Below, piece after piece: positions 48,780-58,725 of a DNA stretch of 64,000 nucleotides. The position numbers were made by a program, and so were the translations under genes. Positions within the stretch are counted from its first letter, which is position 1. Each line of letters starts with the position of its first letter. The notes beneath the pieces are model-generated. The model searched no databases and was not told where the DNA came from. It worked only from the letters and a program-made list of their open reading frames with translations. The DNA comes from Acanthochlamys bracteata (lineage: Eukaryota; Streptophyta; Magnoliopsida; Pandanales; Velloziaceae). The stretch spans positions 7,254,001 to 7,318,000 of the forward strand of contig CM034130.1 of the NCBI GenBank assembly GCA_019914995.1, in the 5' to 3' direction.

Positions 48780-49050
48780 AAAAAATTTTATAAGAAAGTT
48801 ATGAGCATTCAAAAATATTTTTAAAATAATTTTTAAAATAAAAAATAATTTTATTTTATATATTTTTAAAAATTAGCTATATTTATTTTATCTAAAAATA
48901 ATAAAATAAATAAAAATAAAATATTTTATACTTTTAAAGTTTTAAATAAATTTTATAAAATATTATAAAAAAATATTTAAATATAGAATAAAATAAAATT
49001 TTAGAATATAGTGAAATAGAACGTCAAACGTCTTTTTAAATTATTGTAGA
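48780..49050. repeat. AT-rich MITE-like element
   Basis: Shares ordered blocks (AAATATTTTTAAAATAA, TTTATACTTTTAAAGTTTTA, AAATTTTATAAAATATTATA) with the other copies of the AT-rich family. The ends are not fixed; the right edge is near GAACGTCAAACGTC. Confidence 0.35.
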
Positions 49051-49409
49051 AGAATATAAAATCTCATCACGAGTCTTTCGATCTCAATGCAACTGATCTC
49101 TGTTTTTCTATTTTTATAATATATAATTATTTTATATATTTTAAGTTTTTAAAAAAATATTATAAAAACTTTGTTGAGAAGTGAAAGAAAAAATTAGAAA
49201 TATAGGCAGTTGAAAAGTAACACAAATGTTTGTTGAAAATACATGATACGTAAGCCAGAAAGTTAAATACTTGAAGAGGCTTGCACGTTCGTTCGTCTTC
49301 TATGAATAGTTTGGTAAAGGTTAGGGTGAAAAAGCTATATATAAATATATCTTATATATCATGTGAAGGACACTATAGTTATGTATTACTTTTGAAAAAT
49401 AATATTTTG

Positions 49410-49650
49410 ACCCGTTTGACTTAGCGTTTTTTAACGTTATTTTTAATTTTTAATTTTACATATTTTAATATATATTTTATAAATATTTAAAAATTTTATT
49501 TAAAAATTTAAAAAATATAAAAAAATTTATTCTTTTCATAATATATTTTTTATTTTTCTAAAATAAAAAAATAAAACTTATTTTTCAGAAAAAATAAAAA
49601 TACTTTTCATTTTATAAAAATTTTATTTTATAAGCATTCTCAACTTGCTT
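49410..49650. repeat. AT-rich MITE-like element with CCGTTTGAC edge
   Basis: The element starts near GACCCGTTTGACTTAGCG and ends near TTTTATAAGCATTCTCAAC. The interior carries the family's A/T blocks and is non-coding. Confidence 0.4.
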
Positions 49651-49875
49651 TAGTTTTTTCAGACTTTTAAGAAACTGGCATTTGCCACTTTTTATTTGGT
49701 TTAGTTAGTTAGAGTGACCAAAGGGAACGATTGTAGAACATACAAGATAAGCAAATTCGGTAACACCCGAAATAAATAGAAGGGCCTAACGAAAAGAGCC
49801 CATAATAGAAAGGAACTCATTAGGCCCAATAGGCATACCAATAAAACCCAAAAAAATGTCTACCCATTTGTTTTA

Positions 49876-50266
49876 AGAGACCGTTTGGTATTACTTTTTC
49901 ATAAAGCACCTTTTTAATTTTTTAAATTTAGAAAGTATAAAAAGATTTTATATAGTGAGATTTTTTATTGTTTATTTTTATTATTTTTTGAGATAAAAAA
50001 ATAAAAATTGAGATAAAAAAAATATTTTCCAAACGCTCCTTTTCAATTTTCTTATTTTATATTTTTCAATACATATTTTATAATTATTTAAAAAACTTTT
50101 TTAAAAATTTAGAAAGTGTAAAAAAATTTTACGTAGTGAGATATTTTTATTACATATTTTTATTAATTTTTTGAAATAAAAAAAATAAAGTTCGTTTTAA
50201 AAAAAATAAAAAAATATTATCTATTTCGAAAAAATTTCATTTTATAATTACTACCAAACGGTCCCT
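49876..50266. repeat. AT-rich MITE with ACCGTTTGGTA inverted ends and internal duplication
   Basis: The left end AGACCGTTTGGTATTAC and the right end (reverse complement AGGGACCGTTTGGTAGTA) are inverted copies. The interior consists of two similar halves, each with AAATTTAGAAAGT, TAAAAA.ATTTTA and GTAGTGAGAT/ATAGTGAGAT words, so the element arose by duplication of a unit or insertion of one copy into another. It is non-coding and is the clearest member of the AT-rich family in the window. Confidence 0.6.
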
Positions 50267-50331
50267 AAATATACAACCAATATGAAGAAAATGGTTTTAG
50301 GGAAGTCAAAACCTAAATATACAACCAATAT
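50264..50331. repeat. Pair of direct repeats CTAAATATACAACCAATAT
   Basis: The same 19-base word occurs at about 50265 and again about 46 bases later, directly after the right end of the 49876-50266 element. The first copy begins with the last bases of that element. Confidence 0.7.
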
Positions 50332-50542
50332 AAAACTGATACACATGTTACAATGTTAGGAACAAAGAATTAGTACACATTATTAATTAATTAGTCAAAA
50401 TCTTATTTAATTACTCATTAGTTCTTATTTTTAGCTATGTCTAATCAACAAATTCCACAAGAATCACCTGCAACAACAGCATCAGTAGTTCACGTATCGT
50501 CCATCCATGCATGCATATGCATCAACTTTTTCTAATTCAATT

Positions 50543-51097
50543 TCAAGACCTGCAGGAAGACGTCAATGGCCTCTCGCTCTCATGCGACACCATCGACCCA
50601 TCGCCGACCGACGACGAATCACCGCCGGCTCCATTACTACTATTCCCTTCTTCATTATTCCCTACAACCTTCGTTCCGCCGAACCGCACTCTCCTTCTAC
50701 CGCCCGGCGATTCCATATCCAGATCACCATCAACACAGATAGGGTGGTCCTGATCATTATCGCGATGACGATAGACATCGCTTTCTCCTTCATCATCAAC
50801 TTGACTATGATCAGATTTTCCAACAGGAGTAACGGCTGCGGCACGAGCATTTACTACAGGTTGCCTATCAAAGCTTGCTGCAACTGATCGGTAGAAGCAT
50901 GTGGCGATCCAGAAAACCCATGGGACCGAGATGAAAGCGAGTCCTACAATTGGGAGCCAGACAGGTGTGCTGTCGTCCGGAAGAAAAACGTAGAGAATCA
51001 CAAGCACACCGCCGATGCAGAGAAGCAGGAAGAACAAAACTGTTGTCACCCAGATGCAGACGCTCGTCGCCCGTCTTTCAGACGACGACGACGGCAT
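50543..51097 (-). CDS. Small protein with two membrane segments and acidic C-terminal tail, unknown function
   Basis: A single coding exon on the minus strand. I place the start at the ATG at 51097 (MPSSSSERR), because the bases just upstream (TTGCAG|AACA) form a good acceptor and the frame upstream of it is then untranslated; an in-frame ATG seven codons earlier (51118) would be intronic. The protein is 184 aa. Residues about 13-38 (CIWVTTVLFFLLLCIGGVLV) and 45-70 (PVWLPIVGLAFISVPWVFWI) are hydrophobic helices joined by a short LPDDSTP loop. The C-terminal 100 residues are hydrophilic, Asp/Ser/Gly-rich and probably disordered, with GGRRRVRFGG in the middle. I do not recognise the family. Both termini would face the same side of the membrane. 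Confidence 0.75.
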   Translation of the reverse strand: MPSSSSERRATSVCIWVTTVLFFLLLCIGGVLVILYVFLPDDSTPVWLPIVGLAFISVPWVFWIATCFYRSVAASFDRQPVVNARAAAVTPVGKSDHSQVDDEGESDVYRHRDNDQDHPICVDGDLDMESPGGRRRVRFGGTKVVGNNEEGNSSNGAGGDSSSVGDGSMVSHESERPLTSSCRS

Positions 51098-51102
51098 TGT
51101 TC

Positions 51103-51195
51103 TGCAATGAGCAGTCACACAATTAATGTAGATAGCTAGCTAGCTAGCTAGGGATTGATCAGAATAGTTTGCAGTTAATTTACGTTGTTAATCGG
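51103..51195 (-). other. Probable 5'UTR intron with (TAGC)n repeat
   Basis: On the minus strand a donor (AAC|GTAAATTAAC) lies at about 51183 and the acceptor TTGCAG lies just before the start codon region. The short intron contains TAGC repeated four to five times (51133-51150). Confidence 0.4.
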
Positions 51196-53136
51196 AGAAG
51201 ATCTTGAAGTTATGTGGAAGGATTCAAGGAAGGGTATGCGTGAAACAAGGGAGAGGAAGGAAGATGGAAATTATAAAAGCTTTAACTAGCTAAAGACAAA
51301 AGCTGGAGCTAATGAATGATGGAGGGAGTAGAAATGACAGTTATAACGGTTTGCTGTTTTATTTACAAGATTAAGCCTCCTATATCACTCTTGGCAAATT
51401 CGGCTCACTCTGTTAATCAGATTTTGCAATTACCCACTCTTTGTATGGAAATAATCATGATTGGTCATGCCAATGATTAATCATATGTTCTATAGCAAAG
51501 GTGAGGTAGGAAAATTCAATTTCCTAATATGATTTTCTTAGGCATAAGTTCGAAATAATTTATGGATATACATACGAACCAATTGCAAATTTTGTTATGA
51601 TGAACTAATAATTCTTAAATTTAAAACTTAAATGTTTTGTGTTAGCTGATATAAGTTTCAAAGTACTCTAAAACAATTATGAACTAATATTCATATAATC
51701 ATGTTCATACTTTCAAATATTTTGAAAATTATTTTTACTTGACATAATTTATTAGAAATTTAGATGTTAATTTAAGTGTTTTGTCGTTTAATACATTTTA
51801 CAAATAGATCATTCATAATCTATTCATTCGTAATATAGATGGATCGAATAATAGTCAAAAATCAAGTTTTAGTTTTTAGTTTATTTACAAGTAATATTAC
51901 AAAATTAAAAATTAATGAGTTTCTTTGCAAAACTATCTTTTATCTTATATTATTAGGGTTTCTTTTTTTACATATAACATAAAAGAGACGTACAAGTCTC
52001 TATTTCTAATACAATATTTAAGGAGTAATTATAATATATTTGAGTTATAAAAATTATTTGATATGGCATTTATAATTTATTTGAGTTATTTACTTTACCA
52101 TTCTTTAGGTTGTGTGAGTTTCAATTGTTTTATTTTAATCTTCGTTTGTAATGGGTTAAGTCTTCAAAGAATTCATTGCTTACTTATTTAATTCAAAATA
52201 AAAGTTATTTAACACAGGTTGGGCTAATCAAACTTTCTCATTTTACATAATCTATCTTCTCAAATGAATTTAGCAAAAGTGGTTTTGAGTCATTGACATA
52301 TATATACATATGTTATTTTCTTAATCACTCACCTATTTTGTATATTAATTTGCATACATTATTATATATTTTGCATATAAATAATACATATAGAGGAGGA
52401 AACATAGGCACTCTTTTTTATAGGGACACTTATGTGTTTTCTTTTAATCCAACCATTTGAGCAAATACTCAGCTCACTCTAGTTGTCCAATTGTTAGATT
52501 GGACAGCCACGAAAGTGATTGCACGATCACGATTCAATTAAGTGATAGCGGAGGCAAATACATTATTATTCTTCTAAAAATATAGAGTGAGTTACGGCCA
52601 TCCGCATCTGATCACTGGAATAGATAGCTGAATTATGAGACTGCAAGAATGTTTATGATTAGGGGGAAGTGCACTTTGTCCGATGATTGCCATTTGAAGA
52701 GCCACAAATATGCTGTCATCCTGATGTACCAATATGTCGACCCATATATGTATATATTTATATATATTGTGTATCAAATATGTATGTTAATCCAAATATA
52801 GTGAACTTAGTCATCAAACATAACCATATTGCAGTTTATATAATTATCATTTTTTCTAACCAAATAAATAATAATCAATTAAGGTTGAATGGGCAAAATG
52901 CAACTTCACCTAAAAGGATTTATGTGGATTAATGTAAAAAAAAAAAAAGATTCATATGGAACACCACAACATTTATTACCATAAACAAAAACTGAAATCC
53001 TCCCAAAAGAAATCCTTCATCTCTTCATAACAACCATTTATCAAGCCAAATCATACAGTACTGCACTTGCAAACACACTTCTTCTCCCTCTATATTTATA
53101 TTTATATAAGTATGTATATAGAAGCTTTTACTTTAT
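51196..53136. other. Intergenic region without recognised gene
   Basis: Upstream flank of the two-TM gene and 3' flank of the WEB-type gene. AT-rich; no supported frames, RNA genes or clear element ends. Short AT-type microsatellite runs occur near 52735-52770. Confidence 0.5.
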
Positions 53137-53862
53137 CTACAGATAAAAAGAATTATTTTGGGAATTTCTCTTGATAGAAAAAATATCACTTATAAGAGGA
53201 ATGATTGGTTTCTTTTTGTTCTTCACCACTTTGTTCATCTTCTTCTTCTTCTTTCCACACAACTCCTCTTCAATCTCTCCAAGACTCAACACTTGAGCTA
53301 ATGTAGGCAAGTATTCATACTTACTTGGTACTACCAACTCTTCAATCTCTCTTTCTTTCTCTTCTTCTTCTTCTTCATCTTCATCTTCATCTTCATGTTG
53401 TTCCCAATAAACACTCTCAATTGTTCTGCTACTACTAATCTTCGCGGCATTGCCTGCGCTGATCGCTTCCATTTCAGCAATCTTGGACATGTTTTGATGC
53501 AGTTCTGCATTCAGTGAAGCAACTGCAACCTCTGTCTCTGCTTCTTTCTTCTTCAAAACCTTCAACTCTTTCTTTGTTTCTTCGAGCTCGGTTTCTAGCT
53601 TCTTCAATGAGATGAGCAGTGTCTCTTCTTCATGATTGAAGTGTGACGATGGGGAAGAAAAAGACCGGCGCGGTGAAGAAACTGCGGAAGAAATAATGGG
53701 CATAGGAGCTTTTTCTGGTGCTGGCTCATGTCTGGCACTGTTGATGTTGCCTTTAAGAGTAAATGCATCGCCGGCAAGGATTCGTTCGCCGAAGACACTG
53801 ACAGCTTCTTTAACAGACCGGAAAGGCCTAGTTGTATCGACTTCTGCCCGCTTGGAAGCCAT
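53137..53862 (-). CDS. WEB/DUF827-type coiled-coil protein
   Basis: A single-exon frame on the minus strand, 241 aa. The start MASKRAEVDTTRPFRSVKEA fits the conserved N-terminal motif of the WEB (weak chloroplast movement under blue light, DUF827) family, followed by VSVFGERIL. Residues about 78-145 form a coiled coil with heptads (LISLKKLETELEETKKELK). An acidic run of Glu/Asp (about 157-172, EDEDEDEEEEEEKE) and a Lys-rich tail (KKKKKMNKVVKNKKK) follow. WEB proteins act in cytoskeleton-linked chloroplast movement and related processes. This short member resembles At1g75720/At2g17940-like proteins (from memory), whose role is not known. No introns are needed, and no damage is seen. Confidence 0.8.
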   Translation of the reverse strand: MASKRAEVDTTRPFRSVKEAVSVFGERILAGDAFTLKGNINSARHEPAPEKAPMPIISSAVSSPRRSFSSPSSHFNHEEETLLISLKKLETELEETKKELKVLKKKEAETEVAVASLNAELHQNMSKIAEMEAISAGNAAKISSSRTIESVYWEQHEDEDEDEEEEEEKEREIEELVVPSKYEYLPTLAQVLSLGEIEEELCGKKKKKMNKVVKNKKKPIIPLISDIFSIKRNSQNNSFYL

Positions 53863-54856
53863 TGATGGTGATGATCAGTATCAGAAACAATGCTTGGCCT
53901 TGGCAATGCTTGTTGTTCTACTGAAATTAATCTTAGGAGATTGATAGAGAGAGGGTAGTAGATATTGGCTAGCTCTAGCTACGGCTATTATTTTCTTTGC
54001 TTCTACTTCAGTGGAAAGTAAGACATTGTTTGAAGGGAAAGATAAGATAGCAAGGATGACTTGTTACCTAACATCAGACAGATTGAAGGAGAAGCCAATT
54101 ATTAGTTTAACTTTCTAAATGTTATTTGCTTTAAATCCCATTGCTAAGATCAGCAAATTGAATTGATATCAATTGAATGCAGAATACTGATTGAAGAATT
54201 TCAATCAGACAGTTCTCTTGAAACAGAGTATTAGCTAGCTATTCAGGTTTAGTTCCTCAAAACTGTTTCTTTTCGTTCTTTGTTTTTCTTTCACCATTTT
54301 CTCAGTGGGATGCAGGTAGAGGTAGCAGTACTGGTGGTTCATGCTCTTTTATGGTTAGCAGTATTGCAAAGATTTCCCCAATTATTGATCCCAGCACTTG
54401 TCTCAGAACAAAAGTTTTAGTACTTTACGGAAGATTATCAACTGATGAAGTTCGTGCCTTCGTGGTTGATGAGTTTATTCATGCAGGAGATTTTTTTTAA
54501 TCCACTCAGTGTTCAGGCAGCAAAGTAAACTTTAACACGCAGATTTCATGACCTCTCTATAGCATATCAGCTTACCAAGTTTCTTCTGATCTGGATGAAA
54601 CACAGGTTACACAGCTGCATGTTAGGATCATTGAAACAAATAGGCAGCAAAATTCATTAATGTCAATGAAGTATTGCCATCTGTTATCGACTACATTATT
54701 GATTTTTTTGCCTGCAGAAATTGTATATGAATACGAAGCATTTGTCCTGGTCTTATCAGAAACAGAGTATTCAACGTTGTTATCTGGATATGGTTAAGAC
54801 AATAACTATTGAACAAGCATGATTTAATCCTAAAGAACACCATTTGGTAACGTCAA
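53863..54856. other. Promoter side of the WEB-type gene; otherwise empty
   Basis: Upstream flank of the minus-strand WEB-type gene. Nothing else recognised. Confidence 0.5.
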
Positions 54857-54928
54857 GTCGTTGTAGTATAGTGGTCAGCATCACCTCCTGTCACGCGGTA
54901 AACCCTGGTTTGGTCGCCGGCAACGGCG
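54857..54928 (+). pseudogene. Decayed tRNA-Asp (anticodon GTC)
   Basis: Seventy-two bases with the order of a tRNA-Asp: acceptor GTCGTTG pairs with CAACGGC, D arm AGTATAGTGG, anticodon loop CTGTCAC. Mismatches have built up: one in the anticodon stem (T opposite C) and two in the T stem, and the T loop reads TTTGGTC instead of TTCGATC. It is therefore probably a dead copy. It stands 67 bases from, and points toward, the intact tRNA-Glu on the other strand. Confidence 0.7.
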
Positions 54929-54995
54929 AGCTGTCCTTACGGAATCCTGAAAGTTTTAATAAAAATAAAAAAAACGAAGAACTACAAAAAAGAAT

Positions 54996-55067
54996 TCCGT
55001 TGCCGGGACTCGAACCCGGGTCGCTCGGGTGAGAGCCGAGTATCCTAACCAACTAGACTACAACGGA
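54996..55067 (-). tRNA. tRNA-Glu (anticodon CTC)
   Basis: On the minus strand it starts TCCGTTGTAGTCTAGTTGG (A box), has anticodon CTC in the loop GGCTCTCACC, the B box GGGTTCGAGTCCC, and ends CAACGGA. Acceptor, D, anticodon and T stems all pair. No intron, 72 nt. It lies 254 bp upstream of the plastid E2 start codon on the opposite strand. Confidence 0.95.
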
Positions 55068-55143
55068 ACGCTGGTCAAACATTAGACCTTCACAACTTAA
55101 CGTGTGGACCTATTTTGCAACTATCCGAGTGAGTGAGAACGAG

Positions 55144-55440
55144 ATGGAGCGTCTTCAGCAGCTGCAGCCATTGAGACTTCCGTCCTCTCGCTTCCCTTCG
55201 ATACACCCGAAGCAAAACAATCTTTTACATATTCATAACTGCGCAAACCAAAACCAAAACACAAATCTCAATCTTTTGTTTTTTTCTTTCCCCTCTCCCG
55301 ATCCCTTCTTCATCTCCATCAATGGCGGGCACGCTTCAGCTAAAGTCTTCTTTCCTTCCTTCAACCCTTCTTCTCCGTCCACGGACCATGCTTATCCATC
55401 GCCTCCGTGCTCCGGTACGCGTGGAAGCGAAGATCCGTGA
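55144..55440 (+). promoter_or_regulatory. Possible upstream reading frame overlapping the E2 start
   Basis: An ATG at 55144 (MERLQQLQPL) opens a frame of 98 codons that ends at 55440, in a different frame from, and overlapping, the E2 start at 55322. If transcripts begin upstream of 55144 this would lower translation of E2; if they begin after it, it is meaningless. The transcript start cannot be seen. Confidence 0.3.
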
Positions 55441-58400
55441 AATCTTTATGCCTGCGTTGAGTTCCACAATGACTGAAGGGAAGATCGTTTCTTGGGCGAA
55501 GTCTGAAGGAGACAAGCTTTCCAAGGGCGAGTCTGTTGTTGTTGTTGAGTCTGATAAGGCTGATATGGAAGTTGAGACTTTCTATGATGGATTTCTTGCG
55601 GCAATCGTTGTTCCTGAAGGTGAAACTGCTCCAGTAGGATCTGCGATTGCGCTACTTGCTGAATCCGAAGATGAAATTCCACTGGCTAGATCCAAATTGT
55701 CAGAGAATACTTCGGCTTCGGCAACAATGCCGGCTGAAAATGGCGTTCCAGAGCAATCTAAATCGGATTCTGCGCCACCTGTGCCAGCAAAATCGGATTT
55801 TGCGACACCTGCTGTTGCAAAGACAGTATCTTTGGATGACCCAGCCATGGAGGGTGGGAAGAGAATTATTGCCTCACCGTTGGCCAAGAAATTGGCTAAA
55901 GATCTCAAGGTTGATTTGGCGAATGTCGTTGGGAGTGGGCCGAGTGGTAGGATTGTTGCTAAAGATGTTGAGGCCGCTGGTGCTCTGCAAGCAACACAGA
56001 GTTCTCCTGTGAAGACTGCTTCTCAAGCTCCTGCTTCTACACCTGCAGCGCCAGGAGTGAAGCTTGGCACCACGGCGCCCTTCACAACAATGCAGGCAGC
56101 TGTTAGCAGGAATATGGTGGATAGTCTTGCTGTGCCAACATTCAGAGTAGGGTATACCATCACCACCAATGCCCTTGATGATCTTTACAAGAAAGTAAGG
56201 AGTTGTTTTATATTTTATAGTCGAAATTCAGGTTATGTTTGTTTGTTTGTACCCTAACTGTATAGATGTATGTTAATTAAGTGAAGTGTTGTTTTGGTTG
56301 CAGATTAAATCTAAGGGAGTGACAATGACTGCATTGCTGGCTAAAGCCACTGCAATGGCTCTGACCAAGCACCCTGTTGTTAATTCTAGTTGTCGTGATG
56401 GCAAGAGCTTCACTTACAACAGTAGTATAAATATTGCAGTTGCAGTGGCTATGGATGGTGGGTTAATTACTCCAGTCCTTCAGGACGCAGATAAGGTAAC
56501 GAGTCCTATGCTTTGAGATGACAATTACATGCCAGCTTTTGGTAATGTGGTTGTCTGGGTGTTTATCTGGTTTTTCATTGTTCTGTCACTGTAGGTTGAC
56601 ATTTACTCATTGTCGAGAAAGTGGAAGGAGTTGGTTGATAAGGCTCGGTCTAAGCAGCTACAGCCAAATGAGTACAACACTGGTACTGACTTGGTTCTTT
56701 CTGAACTTCCCATAGATTAATAAATAGTTCTCTCTGTCTTGCTTTGTGTTTTGGAGGATTAAATAAGTAGCCGTGAGAACTGTCTCCTTATGTAATGAGT
56801 TTCATATCCTTAAGGTAGAGCCTACCTTTTGCTTCATGTATGGTTTTCAAATAGTTATGTTCATCTTATGATCGGTTACTGACTTTTGTCAGAAGACTTG
56901 ATGTTACTGCTTATCTTAAGTAATATATCTTTCACTAAAACTGAATTGGAAGTCGAAACTTCCGGTATCTGGAAGACATATTGGTCGATTAATTCTACTA
57001 TAGCAACCGGTTTATATTGTAAGACCACGTAAGCCAGTTGGGAAGGTTCTGTGCCTATCTTGATCAAATTCTAGAGGTTTCAACTAGGCTTGACTTCCAG
57101 TTTACGGGTTAAACTCTAATACTTACATAGTGGCTTTGTACTGCTATCTCACTTGGTTTCTTCATTACTCATGGCCTTCCTACTTTGGCTGTCGTAAAGA
57201 GTCGAAATATATATTTGCAACCCTTTTATATTGGAGCATGTAGAAAAGATTAACGTTCATCTCTGAGGCAATGTTGTTGAGCCCAAAAAAAGCAAAATTG
57301 TGATGGTAAAAGGACATCATTTTTTTGCATAAAGCAATTAAGTATTTTCTTTTTGGGCTAGTGGCAAGGTTGACATGAATTGCAGTTAGTTTGATTGAAG
57401 TTTATTCGAATTTGTAATATTTCATGCTTCAAGGTGATGATGCTATGTACTATTTGATATATAATCTTGTTTTAGGGGCCGTTTGGATAGACTTATTTCA
57501 ACTTATAAGTTGAAAACAGTAAAATAAGAGTGTTTTGGATGAACAACTTATAAGTTACTTTTTTAACTTATAACTCACAAAAATAAAAGTTACGCTGAGT
57601 AACTTTTCCAAAAAAATCACACGCAACTTTTTTGTCTGTTTGGAGAAAAATGATATTGTTGACCCTGTTAAGTTAACATAATTATACATGTATGTATATA
57701 TATATATATATATATATCATTATTGTAAAGGATATTTTAGTCTTTGTATAATTTTTTTAAACTTTTCAGCTCTTCTTTGCCAAACACCTTATTCAACTTT
57801 TTTTCAAAAAAAATAAAATTTATCCAAACACATACCTCTTTTTTTTAAAAAGTCAAAAAAGTAACTTATGTCATAAAAGTTAAAACTTTTAAGTTTAGCC
57901 AAACGGCCCCTTAGTTATATTCACATGAATACCTTTATACTGCTCCATACCACATTCTATGTCGTGTCTGTTTTTCTTCGGTTTTTACTGCGACAAGGAG
58001 CTGCATGATCTTATCGCATCTAGAGAACTCTTGGTGTGAACATCTGAGTCTGTGGGAATATCTCTAACGATCTTGTTATTTGTGCTCACAGGAACATTTA
58101 CTCTTACAAACCTCGGTATGTTTGGTGTGGACCGCTTTGATGCAATTCTGCCGCCTGGCACCGTAAGCATTTCATGTTCACAATTCTTAAGCTTGCTACA
58201 TTCAGCAGCTTATGAGTTTGAAATATAAATTTTAGTTAGTTTACATTGTAAAACTGCAGGGAGCAATAATGGCTGTTGGTGCATCTCAACCGGCTGTTGT
58301 TGCTACCAAGGATGGAAGGATTGGTTTGAAGAATCAGATGCAGGTAAAATATTAATCATATGTTCTTTTCCGTAGTCTTCCTAAATCATCATCAAGAATT

Positions 58401-58518
58401 TTGTGTTGTGTAGGTTAATGTTACGGCAGACCACCGTGTGATTTATGGAGCTGATCTTGCAGCATTCCTGCAAACACTTTCGAAAATAATTGATGATCCG
58501 AAAGAACTCACACTTTAG
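55322..58518 (+). CDS. EMB3003: Plastid pyruvate dehydrogenase complex E2, dihydrolipoamide acetyltransferase
   Basis: Six exons: 55322-56194, 56304-56495, 56595-56682, 58092-58162, 58260-58343 and 58414-58518, all GT-AG and in phase; 1413 nt, 470 aa plus stop. A Ser/Leu/Arg-rich transit peptide of about 35 residues is followed by one lipoyl domain (FMPALSSTMTEGKIVSW, lipoyl lysine in ESDKADME), a Ser/Pro/Ala linker, the E1/E3-binding domain (IIASPLAKKLAKDL, GSGPSGRIVAKDVEAA) and the acyltransferase domain (TFRVGYTITTNALD, NSSINIAVAVAMDGGLITPV, FTLTNLGMFGVDRFDAILPPG, and the DHRVIYGAD active-site region). It transfers acetyl groups to CoA for plastid fatty acid synthesis. The linker and GGKRI context resemble At1g34430 (EMB3003) more than At3g25860 (LTA2). 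The third intron (1.4 kb) holds a MITE. Confidence 0.95.
57475..57910. mobile_element. Tourist-like MITE (PIF/Harbinger type) in E2 intron 3
   Basis: 436 bp with perfect 12-bp inverted ends GGGGCCGTTTGG / CCAAACGGCCCC and TTA on both sides (57472-57474, 57911-57913), the target duplication typical of PIF/Harbinger. Weaker similarity continues inward (ACTTATTT.AACTT / AAGTTTTAACTTTTA). A (TA)n run is at about 57695-57716. It is non-coding. Perfect ends suggest a young insertion. Confidence 0.85.
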
Positions 58519-58617
58519 AATTACATTGGTATGTCATTGTCCTCCCTTCAATATTATTTAATGTCTAAGTGAATTTATTCTTAGACCCTATTGTTGTGAT
58601 GAAAAATGTTTGCAATA

Positions 58618-58725
58618 GGTGAATATTATTGCAGACCTCTGTCTGATTTACAGAACTGATCTTGCTTCCTTCATGCAAACCTTTTTTAAAATTGAGGTTC
58701 TCCGAGAGCTCACACTTTCTATTCA
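58618..58725 (+). pseudogene. Decayed duplicate of the last E2 exon
   Basis: One hundred bases after the E2 stop, the sequence from GTGAATATTATTGCAGACC to GAGAGCTCACACTTT matches the last E2 exon (58414-58518) along its whole length: TGCAGACC, CTGATTTA, AACTGATCTTGC, TTCATGCAAAC, AGCTCACACTTT. An AG stands just before it, as at the real exon. The stop codon and several codons have changed. The space between exon and copy (about 100 bp) fits a local tandem duplication of exon plus flanking intron. It lies in the likely 3'UTR. Confidence 0.85.

Larger units (their letters stand above)
46997..50542. other. Intergenic region between permease and two-TM protein gene
   Basis: No supported gene. 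The first 300 bases include the permease 3'UTR. The rest is AT-rich DNA with MITE-like elements (48780-49050, 49410-49650, 49876-50266). Confidence 0.55.

Noticed and set aside
50507-50887. 126-residue plus-strand frame opposite the two-TM protein
   Set aside because: Shadow of the minus-strand gene, which has hydrophobic helices and a sensible start.
53636-53944. 102-residue plus-strand frame opposite the WEB-type gene
   Set aside because: Antisense shadow; the minus-strand frame carries the family's N-terminal motif and a coiled coil.
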